Assembly (NCBI GenBank): GCA_004282995.1
Contig: SHLU01000034.1
Span: forward strand, 1-13,996
From: Sphingomonadaceae bacterium
Lineage (GTDB): Bacteria > Pseudomonadota > Alphaproteobacteria > Sphingomonadales > Sphingomonadaceae
Direction of reading: 5' to 3'
Length of the DNA stretch: 13,996 nt
The notes below the pieces were generated by a model. That model was not told the origin of the DNA. It saw nothing but the letters and a program-made list of their open reading frames with translations, and did no database searches. Positions 7,055 through 13,996 of this stretch are shown piece after piece (position 1 is the stretch's first letter; each line of letters begins with the position of its first letter). Made by a program: the position numbers and the translations under genes.

Positions 7055-9022
7055 TCACCCACCCGCATGATAGAAGTCATACACTTTGCGGGCGACTGCG
7101 TCACTTACGCCGGGCGCGCGTTGCAGGTCTTCCAGTGCGGCGGCTCGCACCTTGCCGGCGGTGCCGAAGTGCAGCAGCAAAGCGCGTTTGCGGGCCGGGC
7201 CAATGCCGGGAATTTCGTCCAGCGGCGAAGCAGTGATGGCGCGGCTGCGCTTGGCGCGATGGGCGCCAATGACATAGCGATGAACCTCGTCTCTAAGGCG
7301 CTGGAGATGAAACAGCAGCGGCGAATTGGTCGGTAAAGTCTTCTCGCGACCGTCGGGGAAGTGGAACACCTCGCGTCCCTCGCGGCCATGGTCCGGTCCT
7401 TTGGCAATGGCCACCAGCGGAACGCGGTCGATGCCCATCTCTGCCAGCGTATCGCGCACCGAACTCATCTGGCCCTTGCCGCCATCGATGAGCACGAGAT
7501 CGGGCCAGATCGTTTCATGGGTGTCGGCCTCGACTGCAGCTTCGCCCTCTCCATCACTGTCCTCGGCCAGCTTGCGGAAACGACGCCGCATTACTTCGCG
7601 CATCATGCCAAAATCGTCATTCGACTGCGCCTGTCGGATATTAAACTTGCGGTACTGGTTCTTGATGAAGCCCTCAGGCCCCGCCACCACCATCGCGCCG
7701 ACGGCCTTGTCGCCCTGGATATGACTGTTGTCATAGACTTCGATCCGGTCGGGTGGGCCGTCCAGTTCGAGGAATTCCGCCAGCTCGCGATTGAGTTTCG
7801 CCTGCGTCCCCCGCTCCGCCAGCCGCCTCTCGAGCGCTTCCACCGCATTGCGAGCCGCCTGCTGCATGAGCTTGCGCCGGTCTCCGCGCTGGGGAACCGA
7901 TAGCTGGACCTTGCGCCCCGCTAGTTCGCTCAGCGCGGCCTCGATCAACTCTGTCTCGGGCAATACGCGATCGACCAGCACGGTCGGAGGCGGCGGTACT
8001 TCCTCATAGAACTGCAGAATCACGTCAGCCAGCACCTGCGCGTCCTCGATCTCGCGCGTGTGACTGGGGAATATAGCGCGGTGGCCCCAATTCTGGCCGC
8101 CACGGATAAAAAAGCTCTGGATCCCGATCTGCCCGTTGCGGTTTGCCAGAGCGAACACATCGGCATCGCCGACACCGCTGGCATTGATCGCCTGGCTACC
8201 CTGGATGAAAGTCGCAGCGCGCAAACGATCACGCAGGATCGCGGCAGTCTCGAAATCGAGGTCCTGCGCCGCCTGGGCCATTTGTTTCTCGAGATCTTGC
8301 TGGACCTGGCCCGACTTGCCGCCGAGAAAATCCTTGGCCTCGCGAACAAGCGAAGCATAACCATCGGTGCTGATCCGGCCCACACACGGCGCGCTGCACC
8401 GCTTGATCTGATAAAGCAGGCAGGGCCGATCCCGGTTCTTGAAAAACGTGTCATTGCAGGATCTTAGCAAGAACAGTTTCTGAAGTGCGTTGATAGTGGT
8501 GTTGACACTGCCCGCGCTGGCAAACGGGCCGTAGTAATCGCCCTTGGCGCGCCGCGCACCGCGATGTTTCTGGATCCGCGGAAAGGCATGGTCGGCGCGC
8601 AGCAGGATGAACGGAAAGCTCTTATCATCGCGCAACAACACATTGAAAGGCGGGCGATATCGCTTGATCAACTGGGCTTCGAGCAGGAGCGCCTCGGCCT
8701 CGGAATTGGTAGTGACGATCTCCATGCTGCGGGTCTGGCTCACCATCCGTTGCAGCCGATTGGTGAGCGCCTTGATCTGGGTGTAATTGGCAACCCGCGC
8801 CTTGAGACTGCGCGCTTTCCCGACATAGAGCGCCTCGCCCCGCGCATCGAGCATGCGATAGACACCGGGCACCGGCTTCAAGGTCTTTACCACCTCGCGG
8901 ATCGCAGCAACCCCTGCCTCCAGATCGGGCTTTGCCGAGGACACCGTATAGGCCGCCCGCTCCTCGTTGAAGCGTTCAGCCCCTCTCGGGTCGTGCGGGG
9001 TTCCGGCAGGTGTGCGAGCCAT
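7055..9022 (-). CDS. uvrC: UvrABC system protein C (excinuclease subunit C)
   Basis: UvrC makes both incisions around a bulky DNA lesion after UvrA/UvrB loading in nucleotide excision repair. All domains are present in 655 residues. The GIY-YIG nuclease (about 51-130) has the motif as GVY (53-55) and YVG (66-68), with a likely metal-binding Glu in EALLLEAQLIKRY. A Cys cluster C189-C201-C209-C213 follows. The UvrB-binding UVR helix pair lies near 242-270 (LDFETAAILRDRL). The RNase H-like nuclease has YDNSH (D431), LIDGGKGQ (D513) and RLRDEVHRY (H581). Tandem helix-hairpin-helix motifs are at the C-terminus (IPGIGPARKRALL, APGVSDAVARKVYDF). The start is ATG at 9022; I see no strong ribosome binding site upstream. 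It is divergent from the lipid synthase gene. No LexA-type box was recognised in the 171-bp divergent region. Confidence 0.98.
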   Translation of the reverse strand: MARTPAGTPHDPRGAERFNEERAAYTVSSAKPDLEAGVAAIREVVKTLKPVPGVYRMLDARGEALYVGKARSLKARVANYTQIKALTNRLQRMVSQTRSMEIVTTNSEAEALLLEAQLIKRYRPPFNVLLRDDKSFPFILLRADHAFPRIQKHRGARRAKGDYYGPFASAGSVNTTINALQKLFLLRSCNDTFFKNRDRPCLLYQIKRCSAPCVGRISTDGYASLVREAKDFLGGKSGQVQQDLEKQMAQAAQDLDFETAAILRDRLRAATFIQGSQAINASGVGDADVFALANRNGQIGIQSFFIRGGQNWGHRAIFPSHTREIEDAQVLADVILQFYEEVPPPPTVLVDRVLPETELIEAALSELAGRKVQLSVPQRGDRRKLMQQAARNAVEALERRLAERGTQAKLNRELAEFLELDGPPDRIEVYDNSHIQGDKAVGAMVVAGPEGFIKNQYRKFNIRQAQSNDDFGMMREVMRRRFRKLAEDSDGEGEAAVEADTHETIWPDLVLIDGGKGQMSSVRDTLAEMGIDRVPLVAIAKGPDHGREGREVFHFPDGREKTLPTNSPLLFHLQRLRDEVHRYVIGAHRAKRSRAITASPLDEIPGIGPARKRALLLHFGTAGKVRAAALEDLQRAPGVSDAVARKVYDFYHAGG

Positions 9023-9182
9023 TATTATGCCGACTTAGGGGCTCGGCACGAGCGGTGAAAGACCTTCCTGTGCGGCCAACGGTTACGCAAGCGGAACATT
9101 GACCTGCCCCGACACTGTGTTAGCTCTGTGTGACAGACCTGCAAAAGCAGGCGAGACCGCGCGATGCTCGCGTGGCGACAAC

Positions 9183-9188
9183 AGGAGG
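9183..9188 (+). promoter_or_regulatory. Ribosome binding site selecting a TTG start for the acyltransferase
   Basis: A perfect AGGAGG lies 5 nt before TTG 9194. That start gives MRQLQGMDASF, the usual N-terminus of the WS/DGAT family. ATG 9164, ten codons upstream, would put this sequence inside the coding region. Confidence 0.85.
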
Positions 9189-9193
9189 ATGCC

Positions 9194-10765
9194 TTGCGTC
9201 AATTGCAGGGAATGGACGCGTCGTTCGTCGCGCTCGAAAGCCCGACCTCGCCGATGCATATCGGCTCGATCCTGATCTATAATCCGGAAACGGCGCCAGA
9301 CGGTTTTGTCCGCTTCAAGGATATCCTCACGTTTTTCGAAAGTCGCATGAAACTGTCCAAGACCATTCGCCAGCGAATGGTGCGGGTGCCGTTTGATCTG
9401 GATTACCCTTACTGGATCGAAGACCCCGAATTCGACCTCGAATATCACGTCCGGCACATCGCCCTGCCAAAGCCAGGCGATTGGCGGCAACTGTGCATCC
9501 AGGCAGCGCGCATCTTTGCCCGCCCGCTCGACCTCAACAAACCGCCATGGGAATTTACCGTGGTCGAGGGACTCGACAATATCGAAGGTGTCGCGCCAGG
9601 CAGTTTTGCCATGGTCACCAAAGTCCACCATGCCGCAATCGACGGGATGAGCGGGATCGACCTGATGGAGGCGATGCATACACTCGCACCCGACGAGCCG
9701 CCGCCCGAGGGACCCGACAACTGGAAGCCCGAGGGCATTCCCGGCCCGGTCGAATTGCTGGGCAAAGCCTATGTCGGCGCGCTGACAAACCCGGCCAAGC
9801 AACTCGAAGTTGCCGCCAAGGCAGCTCCGGGCCTCGCCAATGCAGTCAAGGGCCTGGTGACAAAGCAATTCAAGCTGTCGCGCGACATGGTCGCCCCCCG
9901 CACCCGATTCAATCGCAAGATTTCCGCCCACCGTGTTGTCGAAGGACGCAGCTTCCCGCTGGCCGACATCAAATCGATCCGCAAGCTCGAGCCAGGCGCG
10001 AAGGTAAATGACGTTTTCCTCGCCATTATCGGTGGGGCCATGCGCAAGTATCTTCTGGCAAAGGACGATTTGCCGGCCGCGACGCTAACCGCAATGGCCC
10101 CGATTTCCGTCCGTTCGGGCGACGAGAAAGGCGACATGGGCAACCAGGTCGCGGCCATGATCGCTCCGCTCGGCACCCATCTCGAGGACCCGGCTGAACG
10201 GCTCGCCTATGTCCATTCCAAGACCACCAATTCCAAGGCGATGACCGACGCCATGGGGGCGCGGAACATGACCGAGGTAAGCAAGGTCTCGCCAGCGCTC
10301 TACATGTCGCTGGGCGCGCAGCTCTATACCCGGCTCGGCCTCGCCAATCGCGGGGTGGGACCAATGTTCACCACCGTGGTCACCAATGTGCCTGGTCCGC
10401 CGGTGCCGATCTATTCCAGCGGCGCGCGGCTGGAGAGCATGATGGGGCTGATTTGCCTGACCGACGGCATGGGGCTGGCCCATACAGTGCAGAGCTATGT
10501 CGACGAGGCAACAATCTGCTTCACCGCCTGCCGCGATCTTTTGCCCGATCCCGATTTTTACGTGCAATGCATCGAGGAAAGTTTCGCGGAATTGCACGGC
10601 GCGGCGGCTGCTTCTGCTGCGCCGAAGGCGAAATCAGGCAAGTCTTCGGGCACAAAGACCAAGACCAAGCGTTCAGGCACCAAGAAGACGAGCGCCAAGG
10701 CGCCTCCCAAGACCAAATCAAAGACCAGCCAAAAAAAGCCGGCGAAAAAGAGAACAACGGCTTAG
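9194..10765 (+). CDS. Wax ester synthase/diacylglycerol acyltransferase (WS/DGAT) with Lys/Ala-rich C-terminal tail
   Basis: This enzyme would join acyl-CoA to a long-chain alcohol or diacylglycerol, making wax ester or triacylglycerol at the inner face of the membrane or at lipid inclusions. From TTG 9194 it has 523 residues. MRQLQGMDASFVALESP at the N-terminus, the catalytic HHxxxDG motif as HHAAIDG (145-151), a second-domain NDVFLAIIGGAMRKYL (272-287) and VTNVPGPPVPIY (396-407) are all family hallmarks. The enzyme proper ends near residue 468. About 54 further residues form a low-complexity Lys/Ala/Ser/Thr tail that resembles histone H1 or PhaF-like tails. ATG 9164 is possible but not supported by the ribosome binding site. 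It is divergent from uvrC and sits 28 bp ahead of an alpha/beta hydrolase, probably in one operon. Wax versus triacylglycerol specificity cannot be read from sequence. Confidence 0.93.
   Translation: MRQLQGMDASFVALESPTSPMHIGSILIYNPETAPDGFVRFKDILTFFESRMKLSKTIRQRMVRVPFDLDYPYWIEDPEFDLEYHVRHIALPKPGDWRQLCIQAARIFARPLDLNKPPWEFTVVEGLDNIEGVAPGSFAMVTKVHHAAIDGMSGIDLMEAMHTLAPDEPPPEGPDNWKPEGIPGPVELLGKAYVGALTNPAKQLEVAAKAAPGLANAVKGLVTKQFKLSRDMVAPRTRFNRKISAHRVVEGRSFPLADIKSIRKLEPGAKVNDVFLAIIGGAMRKYLLAKDDLPAATLTAMAPISVRSGDEKGDMGNQVAAMIAPLGTHLEDPAERLAYVHSKTTNSKAMTDAMGARNMTEVSKVSPALYMSLGAQLYTRLGLANRGVGPMFTTVVTNVPGPPVPIYSSGARLESMMGLICLTDGMGLAHTVQSYVDEATICFTACRDLLPDPDFYVQCIEESFAELHGAAAASAAPKAKSGKSSGTKTKTKRSGTKKTSAKAPPKTKSKTSQKKPAKKRTTA
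10601..10762 (+). other. Lys/Ala-rich low-complexity tail of the WS/DGAT enzyme
   Basis: Residues 470-523 contain about twenty basic residues, no acidic residue and no aromatic residue, with short repeats such as TKTKTK, SGTK and KTKSK. The DNA shows matching imperfect repeats of AAGACCAA, consistent with slippage or duplication. It resembles AAKP-type tails that bind DNA or granules. It is probably disordered. Confidence 0.8.
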
Positions 10766-10793
10766 AGCCTCGGGTTAACACAAGGACTCACTT

Positions 10794-11582
10794 ATGAATG
10801 CCACCGTCAATACGATTGACGCTCGTCCGCCCAGCCGGCTCCTGACGCTGGCGGAACCGGGGCGCGCGCTCGGCGAACTCGCTGCATTTTATGCCATGCG
10901 TCCGCTGATGAGCTTCCTGCCAAAGGGCGACGGACACGGCGTATTGGTCCTGCCGGGCTTCATGGCTTCGGACGGTTCCACGCGCCCATTGCGCTCACTC
11001 CTGACCGACCTCGGCTATGATGTCGAAGGTTGGAATCTTGGCCGCAATGTTCGGGTCGACAATGCGCGGGTAAAGGCGATGATGGGTTGCGTCGAAGAGC
11101 TACACGATCGCAAGGGCGGCAAGATATCGATCGTCGGCTGGAGCCTGGGTGGCGTCTTTGCTCGCGAATTGGCCAAGATCGCGCCTGAGAAGGTGCGCCT
11201 CGTCGTCAGTCTCGGCAGCCCGATCAGTGACGATCGCGGCCACTCCAATGCTGCTCGTCTGTTCGAGTACCTCAACGGCAAGGAACCCGAGCCGCTGCGG
11301 GGCGGAAACTTCCGCCGTTTGCATGAAGCGCCCCCGGTTCCGACAACCTCGATCCTGACCAAGACCGACGGTGTGGTGCATTGGCGTGGTTCGGTTCAGG
11401 CCGAACACCACGAGGAAACCGAAAACATCGAAGTGCTTGCCAGCCATTGCGGCCTCGGCGTCAATCCTTCGGTCGCCTATGCCGTGGCCGATCGCCTAGC
11501 CCAACCAGAAGGCGCATGGACACCGTTCCAGCCAAAAGGCCTCGCCGCACTCGCCTTCCCGCGCACGCGATTGGCGCACTGA
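10794..11582 (+). CDS. Alpha/beta-hydrolase (lipase/esterase-like)
   Basis: This 262-residue predicted cytosolic serine hydrolase would cleave an ester, plausibly a neutral lipid given its neighbour. Visible features are a core strand and oxyanion-loop region HGVLVLPGFMASDGSTRPL (48-66), a nucleophile elbow GWSLGG with S117, an acid residue probably D192 in TKTDGVVHW, and a catalytic His probably H218 in ASHCGLGVNP. No signal peptide or lipobox is present. The start is ATG 10794, with AAGGA at 10782-10786 and 7-nt spacing. It follows the WS/DGAT gene by 28 bp, so the two are likely cotranscribed. It converges on the receptor gene with 13 bp between stops, without a clear terminator. The arrangement of the S-D-H triad and SHxGLG resembles PGAP1-like/lipase proteins. 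The substrate is inferred only from context. Confidence 0.88.
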   Translation: MNATVNTIDARPPSRLLTLAEPGRALGELAAFYAMRPLMSFLPKGDGHGVLVLPGFMASDGSTRPLRSLLTDLGYDVEGWNLGRNVRVDNARVKAMMGCVEELHDRKGGKISIVGWSLGGVFARELAKIAPEKVRLVVSLGSPISDDRGHSNAARLFEYLNGKEPEPLRGGNFRRLHEAPPVPTTSILTKTDGVVHWRGSVQAEHHEETENIEVLASHCGLGVNPSVAYAVADRLAQPEGAWTPFQPKGLAALAFPRTRLAH

Positions 11583-11595
11583 TCAGCGCGAGGCG

Positions 11596-13996
11596 TCAGA
11601 ACAGCTTGCGAAGATCGATCCCGACGTAGCGGCCCGTCGGGTCGATCAGCAGCGGCTGATAGCTGAGCGGAGTGTTGCCATTGCCATCGCGCACGATCCG
11701 GCGGCCATCGAAAAGATTGTCTGCACGCAAGCTGATGCGAGCGTTTTTCCAAAAGCCTTCATCACGATCGAGGATTCTTCCCATATCCGCGAACACGCGC
11801 AGGTCGAAAGTGGCCAGATCGTCGATGAACAGATCGGTACTGCCCGGAAGGCCGGAACCTCGCACCGTGCTGGAGCCCGAATAGCTGCCCGATAGCCTCA
11901 CACCGTAGCCATTGAAGAACAGGCCCCCCTCGAGCCTCGTGCTATGCTCCGGCAGGCCGAATGCCGCAGTCGATCCTCCATCCAGTTGGTCGAGCAGCGG
12001 ACCGCCTGGGGCGACCAGCACCGTGTTTTCCAACTCGATTGAATGGGTGAGATTGAGGAAATAGCGAGCACCGCTGCGATCCCTTCGGTTGAAAGGATTG
12101 GGAGTACCCCCGCCGCGTTGCGCTTGTTGGCCGCCTTGTCCGCCAGCCCGCTCGGCTCCTGGCTCTTGATCACCCTGTCCGCTCCCACAGACACGCGTAC
12201 GCATTTGTGCCAAGCGCTCCGGATCCACCGAGCCATCATCACCGCGCAACCGCGCCTGCATTCTCTCGGGCAGCGTTTCCAGCTGCGGGGGATCGGCACA
12301 AAGGGCAGTTCGCAATGCTGCGAAGCGATCACCTTGCTGCGCGTCGTCTCCGGTGCACAGCCGCGCCCGCGCCTGTTGCACACGCTCGGGATCGATCTGC
12401 CCGTCGGGTCCTTGCAACCGCGCCCGCATCCGCTCGGGAAGGGCCGACAGGTCCGGCATCTCGCCCTCTGGCGTTGCGCAGAACCGATTGCGCATCTGCT
12501 GGAACCGGGCCGGGTCGCCCTCGCCCCGCGCCCTCTCCACCTGTGGAACGCTTGCCTGGGCGGTTGCTTGCGGCTGGGTTCTCTCTGCCGCGTTCCTCCG
12601 CGGACCGCCTGAATCCTCGTCATTGCCTCCGATACGACCACGCATGGTCAGACCAATAGCGACCCGTTCGGCGCGCGTTTCAGCGAAAGTTAGCGGACGC
12701 CTGTCGATCGCCAGCAACGTTCCCGATGCGCTCCGGGTGACCCGGTCGGGGAATGCGTCCTCGATAGCCTCGGTCAGAGTGGGAAAGGTAGTCGAGACGT
12801 TGGAGGACTGATTGCGGATGTAGTCCACATTCAGCCTGAAATCGCCCTCGACGGGTAACTTCCAGTTGGCATTGAACTTCCAGTCGCGCTGCTTTTCGGC
12901 GACCAATGCGGGGTTGCCGCCCAAATTGGTTGTCACCAGCGAAGTGGTGTTGTTGCGGAAATCGAACACCGGCACATTGAGGTTCTGGATCACCGGATTG
13001 CCGAGAAAAGAGAGCGACGGCGCAGCCTCGTTGAAGACATAGGTCACGCCGAACTGGAGATCGTCGATCGGCTCCCAGACCGCGCCAAGACTCCAGTCGT
13101 AAAGCGTGCCGAAATCGGAAAGATCGTTGAACCCGGCTTGGAGATTAAGCGACCAGTCGCCGATCGCCCCGAGCGCATTTTCGCGCCGGCTCGTAAGCGG
13201 AACGGCGATATTTACACCGCCTTCGATAATGCCTCGTGTCAGCCTGGAATCACTGGTGCTGCGACTGTCCTCGCTTTCAATCCGGCTCCAGTCATATCCG
13301 GCATCGAACGTCAGTCCCAACTCGCCTGCTGGCAACAGCAGCGGCGAACCGCGCACGGTCGCCTTGGTAGCGGCAGTGTAGATGCGCGATTGCGCAGTAT
13401 CGAAACCGGGGCTGGCGAGGTTACCCAGCGGAGCGTCGAGCGCCAGTGAACCGGCCAAAGATTGCGCACGCAAGTTACTGGTGTCGCTGCGCTGGTCGAT
13501 CTCGCTCGCCGCGTCCGTTAATCCGGCATTGGCAGTAACCGTCAGCTGGAAATCGCCAAGCGGGCGGGTGTAGCCCAGCGAGCCATTGGCACTGTCGGTA
13601 CGGTTGCGAACTTCGAGCGGGGCGCCGAATGTTCGCAGGGCAGTATTGCCCGCCGGATCGGTCAGGAAAACGCTATCGAAGCCTGACAAGCTCAAGGTGT
13701 CCTGTCGCTCGACATTGGCCGAGAGGCTCAACGATGCCCCGCTTTCCTGAAATGCCTTCGCATAATTTGCGGTCGCTTCGAGGCCGTTGAGATCCGCCAC
13801 CAGGCTACGTCCGGTTGCCGGGTCAGGATCGCCGGTGACATCGGGCCGGCTTCCGTCGGCCTGGACAATGCCACGTTCGTCCTCGGTCAGAATACTGCGG
13901 GTGCTGCGCTCGACATTGAAATTAAGTCGACCGCCGCTCGCCAGCTTGAGCAGGGTGAATTCCTGTTCGGTGCGAAAATACCCTCCGTCCCAGGGC
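11596..13996 (-). CDS. TonB-dependent receptor, barrel portion (N-terminus outside window)
   Basis: This outer-membrane beta-barrel transporter would take up a scarce ligand using TonB energy. The frame is open through the right window edge, so roughly 800 residues are visible and the signal peptide, TonB box and most of the plug are missing. Residue numbers here count from the GTG codon at 13800. Alternating beta-strand sequence runs through most of the protein. Family signatures include FLGNPVIQNLNVPVFDF (265-281), NLGGNPALVAEKQRDWKFN, LENTVLVAPGGPLLDQLDGG, and an end reading ISLRADNLFDGRRIV, TPLSYQPLLIDPTGRYVGI and KLF with terminal Phe. This C-terminus is typical of a sphingomonad/caulobacter receptor family. 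Between residues about 390 and 578, where relatives (from memory) carry a Gly-rich loop, lies a long charged insert with two Cys-flanked repeats. The ligand is unknown. It is convergent with the hydrolase gene. Confidence 0.9.
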   Translation of the reverse strand, partial: PWDGGYFRTEQEFTLLKLASGGRLNFNVERSTRSILTEDERGIVQADGSRPDVTGDPDPATGRSLVADLNGLEATANYAKAFQESGASLSLSANVERQDTLSLSGFDSVFLTDPAGNTALRTFGAPLEVRNRTDSANGSLGYTRPLGDFQLTVTANAGLTDAASEIDQRSDTSNLRAQSLAGSLALDAPLGNLASPGFDTAQSRIYTAATKATVRGSPLLLPAGELGLTFDAGYDWSRIESEDSRSTSDSRLTRGIIEGGVNIAVPLTSRRENALGAIGDWSLNLQAGFNDLSDFGTLYDWSLGAVWEPIDDLQFGVTYVFNEAAPSLSFLGNPVIQNLNVPVFDFRNNTTSLVTTNLGGNPALVAEKQRDWKFNANWKLPVEGDFRLNVDYIRNQSSNVSTTFPTLTEAIEDAFPDRVTRSASGTLLAIDRRPLTFAETRAERVAIGLTMRGRIGGNDEDSGGPRRNAAERTQPQATAQASVPQVERARGEGDPARFQQMRNRFCATPEGEMPDLSALPERMRARLQGPDGQIDPERVQQARARLCTGDDAQQGDRFAALRTALCADPPQLETLPERMQARLRGDDGSVDPERLAQMRTRVCGSGQGDQEPGAERAGGQGGQQAQRGGGTPNPFNRRDRSGARYFLNLTHSIELENTVLVAPGGPLLDQLDGGSTAAFGLPEHSTRLEGGLFFNGYGVRLSGSYSGSSTVRGSGLPGSTDLFIDDLATFDLRVFADMGRILDRDEGFWKNARISLRADNLFDGRRIVRDGNGNTPLSYQPLLIDPTGRYVGIDLRKLF
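12187..12330 (-). repeat. Cys module B in the receptor insertion
   Basis: Codes for residues 491-538 and aligns with module A throughout: DRFAALRTALC, then LETLPERMQARLRG, then DGSVDPERLAQMRTRVC. Cysteines are at 501 and 538. It lacks about three residues after the first Cys compared with A. The DNA copies are diverged, so the duplication is not recent. Confidence 0.85.
12355..12510 (-). repeat. Cys module A in the receptor insertion
   Basis: Codes for residues 431-482 (counted from codon 13800). The pattern is ARF-x4-R-x2-FC, then PDLSALPERMRARL, then DGQIDPER and RARLC. Cysteines at 441 and 482 bracket it. It is predicted largely helical and is homologous to module B. Confidence 0.85.

Noticed and set aside
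9099..9126. Sigma-70-like promoter for the acyltransferase (TTGACC, 16-bp gap, TAGCTC)
   Set aside because: The -35 is good but the -10 is poor; not enough to call.
11579..11586. CTGATCAG palindrome between the convergent hydrolase and receptor genes
   Set aside because: Too short, with no T tract; not a credible terminator.
12187..12510. EF-hand calcium loops in the receptor modules (DGQIDPER / DGSVDPER)
   Set aside because: The DG-x-(I/V)-D core recalls an EF-hand, but positions 1 and 3 of the 12-residue loop are not acidic and position 12 is Arg or Leu rather than Glu.
12043..12659. Long plus-strand open frames opposite the receptor insert
   Set aside because: These are mirror frames of a high-GC gene with no recognisable domain or ribosome binding site; the minus-strand frame continues beta-barrel sequence on both sides.

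Overview
The window reads as a chromosomal segment of a high-GC alphaproteobacterium, most likely from the Sphingomonadales (Erythrobacter/Altererythrobacter/Novosphingobium-like). This rests on protein style: a K+-independent H+-pyrophosphatase of the Rhodospirillum type, a lignostilbene/carotenoid-type oxygenase, a WS/DGAT acyltransferase, and a TonB-dependent receptor with the C-terminal signature common in sphingomonads and caulobacters. The placement is inference from remembered families; no database was searched. No tRNA, rRNA, CRISPR array, insertion sequence or phage gene was seen, and coding density is high. The longest gene-free stretch is 188 bp (1415-1602).

Layout. (1) 2-1414 (+): C-terminal two thirds of the membrane H+-translocating pyrophosphatase hppA, closed by a strong rho-independent terminator at 1439-1472. 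(2) 1603-6099 (+): four closely spaced genes, namely a BioF2/CelD-like GNAT acyltransferase, a JmjC/cupin_8-type Fe(II)/2-oxoglutarate oxygenase overlapping it by four bases, an acyl-CoA thioesterase II (tesB), and a carotenoid-oxygenase-family enzyme. (3) 6921-6103 (-): a tandem-domain universal stress protein, tail to tail with the oxygenase. It has a near-perfect FNR/FixK box upstream at 7003-7016. (4) 9022-7055 (-): uvrC, the nucleotide excision repair nuclease. (5) 9194-11582 (+), divergent from uvrC: a wax ester/triacylglycerol synthase with an added Lys/Ala-rich tail, followed 28 bp later by a serine alpha/beta hydrolase. (6) 13996-11596 (-): most of the barrel of a TonB-dependent receptor whose N-terminus lies beyond the window. 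Its barrel contains a large charged insertion built from two Cys-flanked repeats.

How the genes fit together. hppA uses PPi to pump protons, and uvrC is housekeeping. The acyltransferase/hydrolase pair looks like a neutral-lipid make-and-break unit. The GNAT-oxygenase-thioesterase-oxygenase run may be one transcript; the first two genes are almost certainly co-translated, but no shared pathway can be proved from sequence. No clear new defence or mobile system is present. The most unusual items are the duplicated Cys module inside the TonB-dependent receptor, the histone-like tail on the lipid synthase, the coupled GNAT/oxygenase pair, and the FNR-type box before the stress protein gene.
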